From positions 186,001 to 250,000 of the forward strand of contig NZ_FZOT01000002.1 in assembly GCF_900188095.1 (NCBI RefSeq): 64,000 nt of DNA, written 5' to 3'. Below the pieces are notes generated by a model. That model was not told where the DNA came from. It saw only the letters and a list, made by a program, of their open reading frames with translations, and did not search any database. This stretch comes from Noviherbaspirillum humi (lineage in GTDB: Bacteria; Pseudomonadota; Gammaproteobacteria; Burkholderiales; Burkholderiaceae_D). A program made the translations under genes and the position numbers. Of this stretch, positions 33,780 through 42,387 are shown piece after piece (the first letter of the stretch is position 1; the number at the start of each line of letters is the position of its first letter).

Positions 33780-33960
33780 AAAGAGGGCCAGGGGGAATGA
33801 CAGGCAGCCTCAGTCGTGCGTTCCATTTTGGGCTGCCCAGGCGAACGGCGGAGAAGCCTCACGTTCCCCGGTGGATATCCACCTTGTACCGGGAGCAGGC
33901 CCGGTTTTTCGCCAGTCACGTGAGACGAAATGGTGTGAAATTGTAAGGGAGCGAGATTAT
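33780..33960 (-). ncRNA. Structured leader upstream of glyA (unassigned)
   Basis: On the minus strand 33784-33960 contains consecutive helices: ACCGGG/CCCGGT, a self-complementary GTGGATATCCAC, and GAACGTGAGGC paired with GCCGTTC. It ends about 60 bases before the glyA start. It does not match the THF, SAM/SAH or glycine riboswitch patterns I know. The 33721-34064 interval (344 bases) has no other gene and also holds the ydfG promoter side. Confidence 0.35.
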
Positions 33961-34064
33961 TTCTTCAAGTACGGACAAAAATAGCGGCAAAATTTGGGCC
34001 GGCGCAATGAAATGCGCCATGGGCTACAATTTTGCCGGTCCCAACAATTCAGTGAGGAAAACCC

Positions 34065-34811
34065 ATGATCGTTCTGGTAACGGGCGCCACCGCCGGCTTC
34101 GGCGCAGAGATGGCCAGGAAATTCGTGCAGCATGGTCACCGGGTGATCGCTGCCGGGCGCCGCAAGGAACGCCTCGACGCTCTCGCGGCCGAGCTCGGCC
34201 CGTCCCTGCTGCCCCTGGTGCTGGACGTCAGCGACACCGCCTCCATCACCACATCGCTCGGCAGCCTGCCGGCCGACTGGCAAAACATCGACGTACTGAT
34301 CAACAATGCCGGCCTTGCGCTCGGCATAGAACCTGCCTACAAGGCTTCGCTGGAAGAGTGGGACACCATGATCAGCACCAACTGCCGCGGCCTGGTTGCG
34401 ATGACCCATGCGGTGCTGCCGAAAATGGTGGCGCGCGGCAGCGGCCTGGTGATCAACCTTGGCTCGGTGGCCGGCAGCTATCCCTACCCCGGCGGCAATG
34501 TCTATGGCGCCACCAAGGCCTTCGTCGAGCAGTTCACGCTGAATCTGCGGGCGGACCTGATCGGCACCGGCGTGCGCGCCACCAACATCGCGCCCGGCCT
34601 GTGCGGCGGCACCGAATTTTCCAACGTCCGCTTGAAGGATGATGCCGCTGCGGCCAAGGTCTACGAAGGCACGGTGCCGCTGACCGCCGCCGACATCGCC
34701 GAGGCGGCCTACTGGATCGCCACCCTGCCGCCGCACGTCAACATCAACTCGATCGAGATGATGCCGACCTGCCAGGGCTTCGCTCCCTTCGCCGTCAAGC
34801 GCAATCCCTGA
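34065..34811 (+). CDS. ydfG: NADP-dependent 3-hydroxy acid dehydrogenase YdfG (SDR family)
   Basis: 248 residues, closely similar throughout to E. coli YdfG, an NADP-dependent dehydrogenase for serine, allo-threonine and 3-hydroxypropionate-type acids. Landmarks: MIVLVTGATAGFG (Rossmann glycine motif), AAGRRKERL (NADP-selecting Arg), NNAGLALG, the catalytic Ser in NLGSVAGSYPY, and YGATK. The C-terminal HVNINSIEMMPT is specific to the YdfG branch. The start is preceded by GTGAGGAAAACCC. Confidence 0.94.
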   Translation: MIVLVTGATAGFGAEMARKFVQHGHRVIAAGRRKERLDALAAELGPSLLPLVLDVSDTASITTSLGSLPADWQNIDVLINNAGLALGIEPAYKASLEEWDTMISTNCRGLVAMTHAVLPKMVARGSGLVINLGSVAGSYPYPGGNVYGATKAFVEQFTLNLRADLIGTGVRATNIAPGLCGGTEFSNVRLKDDAAAAKVYEGTVPLTAADIAEAAYWIATLPPHVNINSIEMMPTCQGFAPFAVKRNP

Positions 34812-34837
34812 GGCGGCAGCAACTGGACCACAACTCA

Positions 34838-35302
34838 ATGATGCTTTCCTCGGCCAGTCCCGCCGCCGCTCCGGCGGCGGATTTTTACTGGACCTTGCGC
34901 GTTTATTACGAAGACACCGACGCCGGCGGCATCGTCTTCTACGCCAATTATCTGAAGTTCTTCGAGCGCGCCCGCACCGAATGGCTGCGTGCAGCCGGCA
35001 TTAGCCAGCAGGCATTGTCGGAAACGCATGATGTCGTGTTTGTCGTCAAAAGCACCGCGGTGGATTATCATTCACCCGCGAAACTGGACGATGTGGTGAG
35101 TGTGTCGGTGCGGGTCGAAAAGCTCGGCCGTGCTTCGGTCGTTTTCTACCAGGAAGCCTGGCGCGTCGCCGGCACCGAGAAGACCCTGCTCGCCAGCGGC
35201 AGCATCAAGGTCGGCTGCGTGAATGCGAAAGCCCTGCGGCCCTCTCCCATTCCCGACGCCGTCATGGCTGGCATACGCCAGTCTGGCAGCATGGGTGCTT
35301 GA
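34838..35302 (+). CDS. ybgC: Tol-Pal system-associated acyl-CoA thioesterase YbgC
   Basis: 154 residues, hotdog fold. The active-site motif YYEDTDAGGIVFYANYLKFFERARTEW is intact, with the catalytic Asp in DTD. It hydrolyses short acyl-CoA or acyl-ACP and is the customary first gene of the tol-pal operon. The downstream gap to tolQ is 85 bases. The start at 34838 is an ATG (a second ATG directly follows). Confidence 0.95.
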   Translation: MMLSSASPAAAPAADFYWTLRVYYEDTDAGGIVFYANYLKFFERARTEWLRAAGISQQALSETHDVVFVVKSTAVDYHSPAKLDDVVSVSVRVEKLGRASVVFYQEAWRVAGTEKTLLASGSIKVGCVNAKALRPSPIPDAVMAGIRQSGSMGA

Positions 35303-35387
35303 ACCCCATGGTACCCGCTCGGTCCCGCTCCGAAATCCGCCATCCAGCGGCCGCAAGCCGGTTTAGTCATCGAATCCAAATCAATTC

Positions 35388-36080
35388 ATGAGCGTTACAC
35401 AAGACCTTTCCTTCGTTTCCCTGATTTCCAACGCATCGCTGCTGGTGCAGCTGGTGATGGCCATTCTGCTGCTGGTGTCGATCTTCAGCTGGACTTATAT
35501 CTTCCGCAAGCTGTTCGCGATTCGCAGCGCCCAGGTGCAGACTGAGGAATTCGAACGGGCCTTCTGGTCCGGCGGCAACCTCAGCGCCCTCTATGAAGGC
35601 GCAAACTCCAACCGCGGCAAGAGCGGCGGCGCGCTGGAGCGCATCTTTGCTTCCGGCATGGGCGAGTTCCAGAAGATTCGCGCTTCCTACGCCAGCAAGG
35701 GCGCTGCCGATCCCGGCGCGCTGATCGACGGCGCCCGCCGCGCCATGCGGGCCGCCTACCAGCGCGAGATGGATGCGCTCGAATCCCATCTCGCCTTCCT
35801 AGCGTCGGTCGGCTCGGTGTCGCCCTACGTCGGCCTGTTCGGCACCGTCTGGGGCATCATGAACGCCTTCCGCGGCCTGGCCAACGTGCAGCAGGCGACC
35901 CTCGCTTCGGTGGCGCCCGGCATCGCCGAGGCGCTGGTCGCCACCGCCATCGGCCTGTTCGCCGCCATCCCGGCGGTGGTGGCCTACAACCGCTATTCGC
36001 ATGACATCGACCGGCTGGCGATTCGCTTCGAGAGCTTCATCGAAGAGTTCTCCAACATCTTGCAGAGGCAGGCGCGCTGA
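35388..36080 (+). CDS. tolQ: Tol-Pal system proton channel subunit TolQ
   Basis: 230 residues with three predicted membrane helices (about 15-38, 140-160, 178-200), as in the ExbB/TolQ/MotA family. The family segment [24 protein letters not shown] is present, as is the Thr-containing third helix [20 protein letters not shown]. It forms the proton-driven motor with TolR that energises TolA during division. The stop overlaps the tolR start by one base. Confidence 0.97.
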   Translation: MSVTQDLSFVSLISNASLLVQLVMAILLLVSIFSWTYIFRKLFAIRSAQVQTEEFERAFWSGGNLSALYEGANSNRGKSGGALERIFASGMGEFQKIRASYASKGAADPGALIDGARRAMRAAYQREMDALESHLAFLASVGSVSPYVGLFGTVWGIMNAFRGLANVQQATLASVAPGIAEALVATAIGLFAAIPAVVAYNRYSHDIDRLAIRFESFIEEFSNILQRQAR

Positions 36081-36517
36081 TGGCAGGCTCGACCATGCGC
36101 GGCGGCCGCGGCCGCAAGTTCAAGGCGGAGATCAACGTCGTCCCCTACATCGACGTGATGCTGGTGCTGCTGGTGATCTTCATGGTGGCGGCGCCGCTGG
36201 CCAATCCCGGCGTGATCAACCTGCCGACCGCAGCCAAGTCGTCACTGCCGCCGTCCGAGTATATCCAGATCAACCTGCAGCCCGACACCAGCGCGACCAT
36301 CGGCATCAACGGCGGCAAGACCGGCGGCGCAGCGCCGGAAAAGGTCGGCGGCCGGGCAATCCTGGTTCAGCGGCTGAAGGCCATGCATGAGGCCGAGCCG
36401 GAGATGGCGGTGATGATCTCGGCCGACAAGGATATCCGTTACGATGAAGTCATCCAGGTGATTTCCGAAGCCAAGAAGCTCGGCATCAGCCGGGTCGGCC
36501 TCGCCACCAAGCAGTAA
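36080..36517 (+). CDS. tolR: Tol-Pal system protein TolR
   Basis: 145 residues, single N-terminal membrane helix with the essential Asp in [18 protein letters not shown]. The periplasmic domain is of the ExbD/TolR type and ends [19 protein letters not shown]. The ATG overlaps the tolQ stop (TGATGG), so translation is coupled. tolA starts two bases after its stop. Confidence 0.97.
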   Translation: MAGSTMRGGRGRKFKAEINVVPYIDVMLVLLVIFMVAAPLANPGVINLPTAAKSSLPPSEYIQINLQPDTSATIGINGGKTGGAAPEKVGGRAILVQRLKAMHEAEPEMAVMISADKDIRYDEVIQVISEAKKLGISRVGLATKQ

Positions 36518-36519
36518 TC

Positions 36520-37572
36520 ATGAGCAGCAATAGTTCCACCACGCCTTATCAAGTTCCCAAGGAGCCCGGCCGCTGGCGCGCCCTGGCGCTGGCTGCGCTG
36601 GTGCACGGCTTGCTGCTGGTTTTCCTCTGGATCGGCGTGCGCTGGCAGAACGAAACGCCGGTCGCCGTGGAAGCCGAAGTCTGGTCGCCGCAGCCGCGCG
36701 AAGCTGCGCCGGCGCCCGAGCCCAAGCCAGAGCCTGAACCTCAGCCGATCGCCAGGGCGGAGCCCAGGCCGACACCCGACGTTTCCCCGCCCCCGCCGGC
36801 GAAGCAGGAAATCAAGCCCGAGCCGAAGCCGGTCGAGAAGCCGGACATCGCGCTCGAGCAGGAGAAGAAGCGCAAGGCGGAGGAAAGAAAGCGGCGCGAG
36901 GAAGAGGAAGAACGTCGCGAGGAACTCAAGCGCAAGGAAGCATTGAAGCAGAAGCAGCTCGAGCAGGATAAAGCCGAGCGCGCCAAGCTTGAAAAGGAAA
37001 AAGCCGCGCAACTGGCGAAAGAGAAGGCGGACAAGGAGAAAGCCGACAAGCTCGCCAGGGAAAAAGCCGAGAAGGACAAGGCCGAGAAACTGGCGAAGGA
37101 GCAGGCTGACAAGGAAAAGGCCGACAAGCTCGCCAAGGAGAAGGCAGCTGCCGACGCCAAGCGCAAGGCGCAGGAAAAGGCCGATCGCGACATGCTGGAC
37201 AAGATGCGCAACGAGGAAATGAAGCGCATGGCCGGCGGTGTCGCCGGCACCGGCGGCAGCGGCGATGCTCCGAAATCGCAGGGCGGCGGCCGCGCCAACA
37301 GCGAGTATGCGGCTCGCGTCGGCGCCAAGATCCGCTCCAACATCACCTTCAACGTGCCGGATGACCTGGCGGGCAATCCGGCGGCGGAATTCCGCGTCGA
37401 CCTGCTGCCGGATGGCTCCATCGCCGGCATCACCCAGGTGAAGTCATCCGGCGTGAAGGGCTTCGACGAAGCGGTGCGGCGCGCGATCGAGCGCTCGGCG
37501 CCCTTCCCCAAGGACAAATCCGGCTCGGTGCCGTCAAGCTTCATCGGCATCCACAAGCCCAAGGACCAGTAA
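36520..37572 (+). CDS. tolA: Cell envelope integrity protein TolA
   Basis: 350 residues: a cytoplasmic N-terminus, one membrane helix (about 19-36), a Pro/Glu segment, a long Lys/Ala/Glu helix (about 105-230) with repeats such as [11 protein letters not shown], a Gly-rich hinge, and the globular domain III from about 260 ([18 protein letters not shown] ... [16 protein letters not shown]). It bridges the inner membrane TolQR motor to Pal/TolB. Confidence 0.96.
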   Translation: MSSNSSTTPYQVPKEPGRWRALALAALVHGLLLVFLWIGVRWQNETPVAVEAEVWSPQPREAAPAPEPKPEPEPQPIARAEPRPTPDVSPPPPAKQEIKPEPKPVEKPDIALEQEKKRKAEERKRREEEEERREELKRKEALKQKQLEQDKAERAKLEKEKAAQLAKEKADKEKADKLAREKAEKDKAEKLAKEQADKEKADKLAKEKAAADAKRKAQEKADRDMLDKMRNEEMKRMAGGVAGTGGSGDAPKSQGGGRANSEYAARVGAKIRSNITFNVPDDLAGNPAAEFRVDLLPDGSIAGITQVKSSGVKGFDEAVRRAIERSAPFPKDKSGSVPSSFIGIHKPKDQ

Positions 37573-37600
37573 GCGCAACAAGCACTCAAGGACATTAGCC

Positions 37601-38875
37601 ATGATGATCAAAAAAATCCTCACTCGCGCGATCGTGGTGTTCGGCGTGGCCCAGGCCCTGACGGTCCATGCCCAGCTCAGGGTCGAAACCTCGGGCGTGG
37701 GCGCGACCCAGATTCCGATCGCCATCGCCAGCTTCGCCGATGAAGGACTGTCGCCGCAGCAGGTGACGGCCATCATCAAGGACGACCTGACGCGCAGCGG
37801 CTACTTCAAGATCATCGACACCGGCAGCGTGATGTCCGAAACCACGCCGGTGAACTTTGGCGAGATCAAGTCGCGCGGCGCCGATGCACTGGTGGTGGGC
37901 AGCGTGCAGCGCCTGGCCGACGGCCGCTACGACGTGCGCTACCGCCTGCTCGACACGCTGAAGCAGGCGCCGCTGTCCGGCTTCGGCCAGGCGGCGGGCA
38001 ACGACCGGCTGCGCCTCGCCGCCCATCGCATCGCCGACGACATCTATGAAAAGCTGATCGGCATCCGCGGCGACTTTTCCACCCGCGTGGCCTATGTGAC
38101 CAAGGCCGGCAACGAATATCGGCTGGAGGTGGCCGATTCGGATGGCCAGGGCACCCAGATCGCGCTGCGGTCCAATGAACCGATCATCTCGCCGGCCTGG
38201 TCGCCGGACGGCACCAAGGTCGCCTATGTTTCCTTCGAAAGCAAGAAGCCGGTAGTGTATGTGCAGGATCTGGTGAGCCGGCAGCGCGTCACCATCGCCA
38301 ACTACAAGGGCAGCAACTCTGCGCCCTCCTGGTCGCCTGATGGCAGCAAGCTGGCGCTGGCCCTGGCGCGCGAGGGACTGACCCAGGTCTATGTGGTGAA
38401 TGCCGACGGTTCCGGCCTGCGCCGCCTGACCAACACCAACAGCATCGAAACCGAGCCGCAATTCTCGCCGGACGGCCAGAGCATCTACTTCACCAGCGAC
38501 CGCAGCGGCGGACCGCAGATCTACAAGATGCCGGCTGGCGGCGGCGAAGCGCAGCGCGTCACGTTCAACGGCATCTACAACATCAGCCCGCGCATCGCTC
38601 CGGATGGGAAGACGCTGGCTTACATCTCGCGCCGCGAAGGCCGCTTCCAGCTGTATGCGCTCGACTTGGCCAGCGGCCAGGAACTGCGCCTGTCGGACGG
38701 TCCGCGCGACGAGGCGCCCAGCTTCTCGCCCAATGGCAGATACCTCATGTACGCGACCGAGTCCGGCCGCCGCGGCTCGCTCGCGGTCGTGTCGGTCGAC
38801 GGCCGCGTGCGCCACCGGTTGACCACCCAGGCAGGCGACGTCCGAGAGCCGACCTGGGGTCCGTTCATGAAATGA
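37601..38875 (+). CDS. tolB: Tol-Pal system protein TolB
   Basis: 424 residues with a signal peptide (VHA|QLRVE, about 1-24). It has an N-terminal anticodon-binding-like domain and a six-bladed propeller with WSPDG repeats ([45 protein letters not shown]). It binds Pal in the periplasm. It lies 28 bases after tolA and 41 before pal. Confidence 0.96.
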   Translation: MMIKKILTRAIVVFGVAQALTVHAQLRVETSGVGATQIPIAIASFADEGLSPQQVTAIIKDDLTRSGYFKIIDTGSVMSETTPVNFGEIKSRGADALVVGSVQRLADGRYDVRYRLLDTLKQAPLSGFGQAAGNDRLRLAAHRIADDIYEKLIGIRGDFSTRVAYVTKAGNEYRLEVADSDGQGTQIALRSNEPIISPAWSPDGTKVAYVSFESKKPVVYVQDLVSRQRVTIANYKGSNSAPSWSPDGSKLALALAREGLTQVYVVNADGSGLRRLTNTNSIETEPQFSPDGQSIYFTSDRSGGPQIYKMPAGGGEAQRVTFNGIYNISPRIAPDGKTLAYISRREGRFQLYALDLASGQELRLSDGPRDEAPSFSPNGRYLMYATESGRRGSLAVVSVDGRVRHRLTTQAGDVREPTWGPFMK

Positions 38876-38916
38876 TTCATCACCCCTATTCCAACAGCAT
38901 TAATCAGGAGAATTCA

Positions 38917-39450
38917 ATGCGCAAACTGAGCAAACTCACCCTCGCCGTTTCGACCGCCCTCGTGCTGGCCGCCTGCGGCTCTTCCGTCAAGCTGGACGAC
39001 AACGTGAAGGTGGAAGACCGTTCCGGCGCCCTCGCCGGCAACAACCCCACCACCGATTCCCGCACCGTCGCACCGCTGAGCGCCAACTCCACCGATCCGC
39101 TGAACGATCCGAAAGGCGTGCTGGCCAAGCGCAGCATCTATTTCGACTACGACAGCTACTCCATCAAGGACGAGTTCAAGCCAGTGGTCGAGGCCCACGC
39201 GAAATACCTGAACGCCAACAAGGCCCGCAAGATCATCATCCAGGGCAACACCGACGAGCGCGGCGGCCGCGAATACAACCTCGCCCTCGGCCAGAAGCGC
39301 GCCGAAGCCGTCCGTCGTGCCATGGCGCTGCTCGGCGTTTCCGACAACCAGATGGAAGCGGTATCCTTCGGCAAGGAAAAGCCCAAGGCCACCGGCAGCG
39401 ATGAGGCGGCCTTCGCCGAAAATCGTCGTTCCGACATCGTCTACCAGTAA
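38917..39450 (+). CDS. pal: Peptidoglycan-associated lipoprotein Pal
   Basis: 177 residues from the ATG at 38917 (MRKLSKLTLAVS), chosen because CAGGAG is upstream and because it gives a proper lipoprotein signal with lipobox LAAC. The OmpA-like domain binds peptidoglycan: YFDYDSYSIKDEF, IIIQGNTDERGGREYN and the NRRSD end. It links outer membrane to wall and is the terminal partner of the Tol motor. Confidence 0.97.
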   Translation: MRKLSKLTLAVSTALVLAACGSSVKLDDNVKVEDRSGALAGNNPTTDSRTVAPLSANSTDPLNDPKGVLAKRSIYFDYDSYSIKDEFKPVVEAHAKYLNANKARKIIIQGNTDERGGREYNLALGQKRAEAVRRAMALLGVSDNQMEAVSFGKEKPKATGSDEAAFAENRRSDIVYQ

Positions 39451-39452
39451 TC

Positions 39453-40202
39453 ATGAAAAAACTGTTCCGATCCTCGCTCGCCGCGGCCTTGCTGGCCGCA
39501 TTCTCCTATGCGCCGCTGCAGGCCAATGCCGCGCTGTTTGAAGATGAGGAAGCGCGCAAGGCGATACTCGCCATCCGCGCCCGCCTCGACAACATGCAGA
39601 ACGAAATCAATGCCAAGGCGGACAAGACCAACAGCCTCGATCTGAACAACCAGAACGAGCAGCTGCGCCAGGAAATCGCCCGACTGCGGGGCCAGATCGA
39701 ACTGCTGACCAACGAACTGGCGAACACTCAGCGCCGGCAGAAGGATTTCTATGTCGACCTCGACAACCGGATCCGCAAGATGGAGCCGCAGAAGGTCACG
39801 GTCGACGGTCAGGAAATCAGCGTCGAGCAATCGGAACAGCGTGCTTACGATGCCGCCCTCGCCTACTTCAAGGCAGGCGACTACAAGAGCGCCGGCGCGG
39901 CGTTCTACGACTTCACCCGCCGCTATCCCCAGTCCGGCCTGATGCCCTCGGCGCAGTACTGGCTGGGCAACACCTACTACGCGCAGCGCGACTACCGCAA
40001 TGCAATCACGGCGCAGCAGGTGGTGGTCAACAATTTCGGAGATAACCCGAAGGCGGCCGACGCCCTGCTCAACATCGCCAGCTGCCAGCTGGAGCTGAAA
40101 GACAAGGCGGCTGCGAAGAAGACGCTGGAAACGTTGACGCACAAGTACCCGGATTCGGCAGCGGCACAAACCGCCAAGGAAAGACTGGCTGCGCTGCGGT
40201 AA
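39453..40202 (+). CDS. cpoB: Cell division coordinator CpoB (YbgF)
   Basis: 249 residues, signal peptide (about 1-25, ANA|ALFEDE), a trimerising coiled coil (about 40-105) and a TPR domain from about 128 with YFKAGDYKSAGAAFYDF, YWLGNTYYAQRDYRNAI and later repeats. It coordinates Tol with septal peptidoglycan synthesis. It starts two bases after the pal stop and closes the operon. A 10-bp stem-loop follows 12 bases downstream. Confidence 0.95.
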   Translation: MKKLFRSSLAAALLAAFSYAPLQANAALFEDEEARKAILAIRARLDNMQNEINAKADKTNSLDLNNQNEQLRQEIARLRGQIELLTNELANTQRRQKDFYVDLDNRIRKMEPQKVTVDGQEISVEQSEQRAYDAALAYFKAGDYKSAGAAFYDFTRRYPQSGLMPSAQYWLGNTYYAQRDYRNAITAQQVVVNNFGDNPKAADALLNIASCQLELKDKAAAKKTLETLTHKYPDSAAAQTAKERLAALR

Positions 40203-40214
40203 GCGGGCACCTGG

Positions 40215-40247
40215 ACCGTTTTCCATGCTCCGCACAGGGAAAACGGT
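40215..40247 (+). terminator. Stem-loop after cpoB
   Basis: ACCGTTTTCC (40215-40224) and its perfect complement GGAAAACGGT (40238-40247) with a 13-base loop. There is no T-tract after it, so termination is uncertain; it may only protect the 3' end of the tol-pal transcript. Confidence 0.5.
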
Positions 40248-40266
40248 AACACCGGGAAAGTCCTGT

Positions 40267-40296
40267 TTGACAGCAAGACCAGGATATCCTTATAAT
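40267..40296 (+). promoter_or_regulatory. Consensus sigma70 promoter of tRNA-Lys
   Basis: TTGACA (40267-40272) and TATAAT (40291-40296) match the consensus exactly, with an 18-base spacer. The tRNA begins 12 bases after the -10. Confidence 0.85.
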
Positions 40297-40307
40297 AGCG
40301 GTCTTTC

Positions 40308-40383
40308 GGGTCGTTAGCTCAGCTGGTAGAGCAGCGGACTTTTAATCCGTTGGTCGCAGGTTCGAATCCCGCACGGCCTACCA
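40308..40383 (+). tRNA. tRNA-Lys (anticodon TTT)
   Basis: 76 bases with encoded CCA. The acceptor stem GGGTCGT/ACGGCCT, D arm GCTCAGCTGGTAGAGC, anticodon arm CGGAC-TTTTAAT-CCG (anticodon TTT) and T arm GGTTCGAATCC all fold. No second copy of the 3' end was noticed nearby, so the adjacent secretion cluster does not look integrated here by a recombinase. Confidence 0.97.
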
Positions 40384-40389
40384 AATTGC

Positions 40390-40421
40390 AAAAGGGTTCA
40401 GGTGAAAGCCTGAACCCTTTT
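40390..40421 (+). terminator. Intrinsic terminator after tRNA-Lys
   Basis: A 13-bp stem AAAAGGGTTCAGG/CCTGAACCCTTTT with loop TGAAAG, continued by TTCTTTTCC. It begins six bases after the tRNA CCA. Confidence 0.9.
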
Positions 40422-40659
40422 TCTTTTCCGTCTCGCCCCATCTCTCTCTTCCAAACCCATTTGTGGCCGCTTCCGGCTTGCCTCCGGTTCAGCCACAGCG
40501 GCATCCCTGCACATTCAATGACGGCACAGTCGCTGGGCATACATCACGATGCATTGCATGGCTTGTCCCAACCCTCCATGCCATCGGGCCGAATGAATTT
40601 TTCTCTGATGGTCACTTGCAAATAGCATAACGAGCGGCACTGCGATTTCCGATAATGCG

Positions 40660-42102
40660 GTGACTTCCTTCGAACCCGATTTCCGCGACGATGCATTCAT
40701 GGTAACCAAGGCATTCGCATTGCTGGCAACGTTCAGCGCCTGGCTGGCTTTCCTATGGCTGGGCCCCAGCATGGATTTCACCCGCCATGCGCCAACCAGC
40801 ATCATCGCCCTCCACTTGCTCCCGCCCTTGTTCGCCTGCGCGGCCTGGATGGGCTGCTCAGTCTTCGTTCGGCGCAGGCGGATGGAACGGGAACGCACTG
40901 CCGCACTGGAGGCGGAAACCCGGGAGCGTGCACGGCAACGCGCGGAACAGGTGGAAGCGGACAAGCGTCGTGCCGAGCGGGAACGCTCTATTGACTGCCG
41001 TGCGGTCAGCATAAGCGGTCTGGGAACGGCGAAGGCCATCGATGCCTTCCCCGCTTCGCGCGATAACTGTCGCGTCGAATGGGAACTCACGTCCGCCGGG
41101 CCGCATGCCGACGGTGCCGACAGAATCGGCCGCCTTTCCTTGCTCATGCGCCAGGCGCTCGAAGGCATCACGCATATCGAGCCCGATTGTCTGATGCTAC
41201 CCATGTTCATCGTCACGCCGACCGGTGTATCGGACGCACACGCCAAGTCACTGTTGAAGCAGGCGATTGCCACGATGCCGGCACAGACCGGCTTGAAGCG
41301 TGACGATCAGCCCGCCATCTTCACGCTGGATCGCAGCATGTCCGACGGGTTGGCGACGCTGTTCGACACCCTGCCTGAACTGGGCGCTGCGCTGCTGATC
41401 GCTGTCGACGCATCTGACTCCGACTCCAGCGACTTGCTTGATGAAGAATCTACGCTTTCCCCCGACCGCATGCCGCCCGCGCAGGGCGCCTCTGCGCTGT
41501 TGCTGATGTCGCCTGCGATAAAGCACGTATCAGACATTGAGGTGGAATCCGGCACGCATGGCAAGTCTGTTGACGCCTTACTCCCTTACTGGGAGCACGT
41601 GAGCAGCGACAGCCATGCATCCACCACAACTGCAAACTTGGCAGAGTGGCGCAGGCTTGCTCAGCTACCGGTACTCGCACGCATCCACCGCGCCGCCTGC
41701 GATGATGTGGAAACTGGAAGTCCTGGCCTGCTGACGCAAACGCGGCGCACCACCACCCTGATGAACGAGGCGCTGCTGAATGCGGGTGTCGGGAGCGGGA
41801 TGGCGTTCCTCGGCCTCGTTCACGATGCCGGCAATATTGCCCACTGTGGCAAGCGGCTCGCCTGCCTGGGATCGGCACTGCATGCCGCCGAAATCGATTT
41901 CGAGCCGGTCGGGCCGGATGCATTGAATCTGACCGACCTGATCGGAGACCTCGGCACGGCCAGCGAAGTCGCTTTGCTGGCCTGCGCCGTTGCGAAGACT
42001 GTGGAAACCGGCCGAGCAACCCTGAGCGCCGCGTTCCTGCCTCACGGCAGATTGGCGCTGCGCTTCATCATGCCATCCTCCGACGATGGAACGGGACCAT
42101 GA
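40660..42102 (+). CDS. T6SS-cluster membrane protein of unknown function
   Basis: 480 residues from GTG at 40660, or 467 from ATG at 40699; neither has a clear Shine-Dalgarno. Two N-terminal membrane helices (about 18-35 and 47-65) are followed by a Glu/Arg-rich coiled coil (about 70-110) and a cytoplasmic domain of about 370 residues with no motif I recognise. It overlaps the PAAR-like gene by four bases (ATGA) and precedes tssA, so it is probably part of the type VI operon. I do not know a function. Confidence 0.55.
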   Translation: MTSFEPDFRDDAFMVTKAFALLATFSAWLAFLWLGPSMDFTRHAPTSIIALHLLPPLFACAAWMGCSVFVRRRRMERERTAALEAETRERARQRAEQVEADKRRAERERSIDCRAVSISGLGTAKAIDAFPASRDNCRVEWELTSAGPHADGADRIGRLSLLMRQALEGITHIEPDCLMLPMFIVTPTGVSDAHAKSLLKQAIATMPAQTGLKRDDQPAIFTLDRSMSDGLATLFDTLPELGAALLIAVDASDSDSSDLLDEESTLSPDRMPPAQGASALLLMSPAIKHVSDIEVESGTHGKSVDALLPYWEHVSSDSHASTTTANLAEWRRLAQLPVLARIHRAACDDVETGSPGLLTQTRRTTTLMNEALLNAGVGSGMAFLGLVHDAGNIAHCGKRLACLGSALHAAEIDFEPVGPDALNLTDLIGDLGTASEVALLACAVAKTVETGRATLSAAFLPHGRLALRFIMPSSDDGTGP

Positions 42103-42362
42103 AGAAAATCAATTTTCGCGGTGCCCCGACCGGCCTTGGCGTAGGCGTCACAGGCGGCGCATCTGCAGTCCTCGCCGCGGGCGGGCCCATTCCCCGCATG
42201 GGTGATTCCCGCGCCTGCACGATGCGCGGGCACCAGGACTGTACCCTCATAGAAGGCGTCCCCGGCTGGCGGCGCAGTAGCTGGCCCGCGCCCCAGGAAA
42301 GCCGTCGCACCAGCTGCGGCGCAGCGCTGGCTTCGAGCCTGCCGCCTATAGAGCGTGGCTGA
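42099..42362 (+). CDS. Degenerate PAAR-like protein
   Basis: 87 residues. The middle, VTGGASAVLAAGGPIPRMGDSRACTM followed by RGHQDCTLIEG, and the end TSCGAALASSLP follow the small PAAR family that caps the VgrG spike. The usual opening GDPTDHGG reads GAPTGLGV here, so the first zinc-ligand His is absent, and a central strand (WRRSSWPAPQES) is unlike the family. It overlaps the upstream gene by ATGA and precedes tssA. It may be non-functional or a divergent tip. Confidence 0.55.
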   Translation: MKKINFRGAPTGLGVGVTGGASAVLAAGGPIPRMGDSRACTMRGHQDCTLIEGVPGWRRSSWPAPQESRRTSCGAALASSLPPIERG

Positions 42363-42387
42363 TGCATTGCTTCAGAACCGGAGAATC

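Noticed and set aside
33780-33960. Known THF, SAM/SAH or glycine riboswitch for the glyA leader
   Set aside because: The stems do not carry the conserved cores of these classes as I know them; listed only as an unassigned leader.
33957-34838. Open frame of 293 codons on the minus strand
   Set aside because: Antisense to ydfG, which matches its family end to end.
40308-42102. T6SS cluster as an island integrated at tRNA-Lys
   Set aside because: No integrase and no second copy of the tRNA 3' end was noticed within the window.
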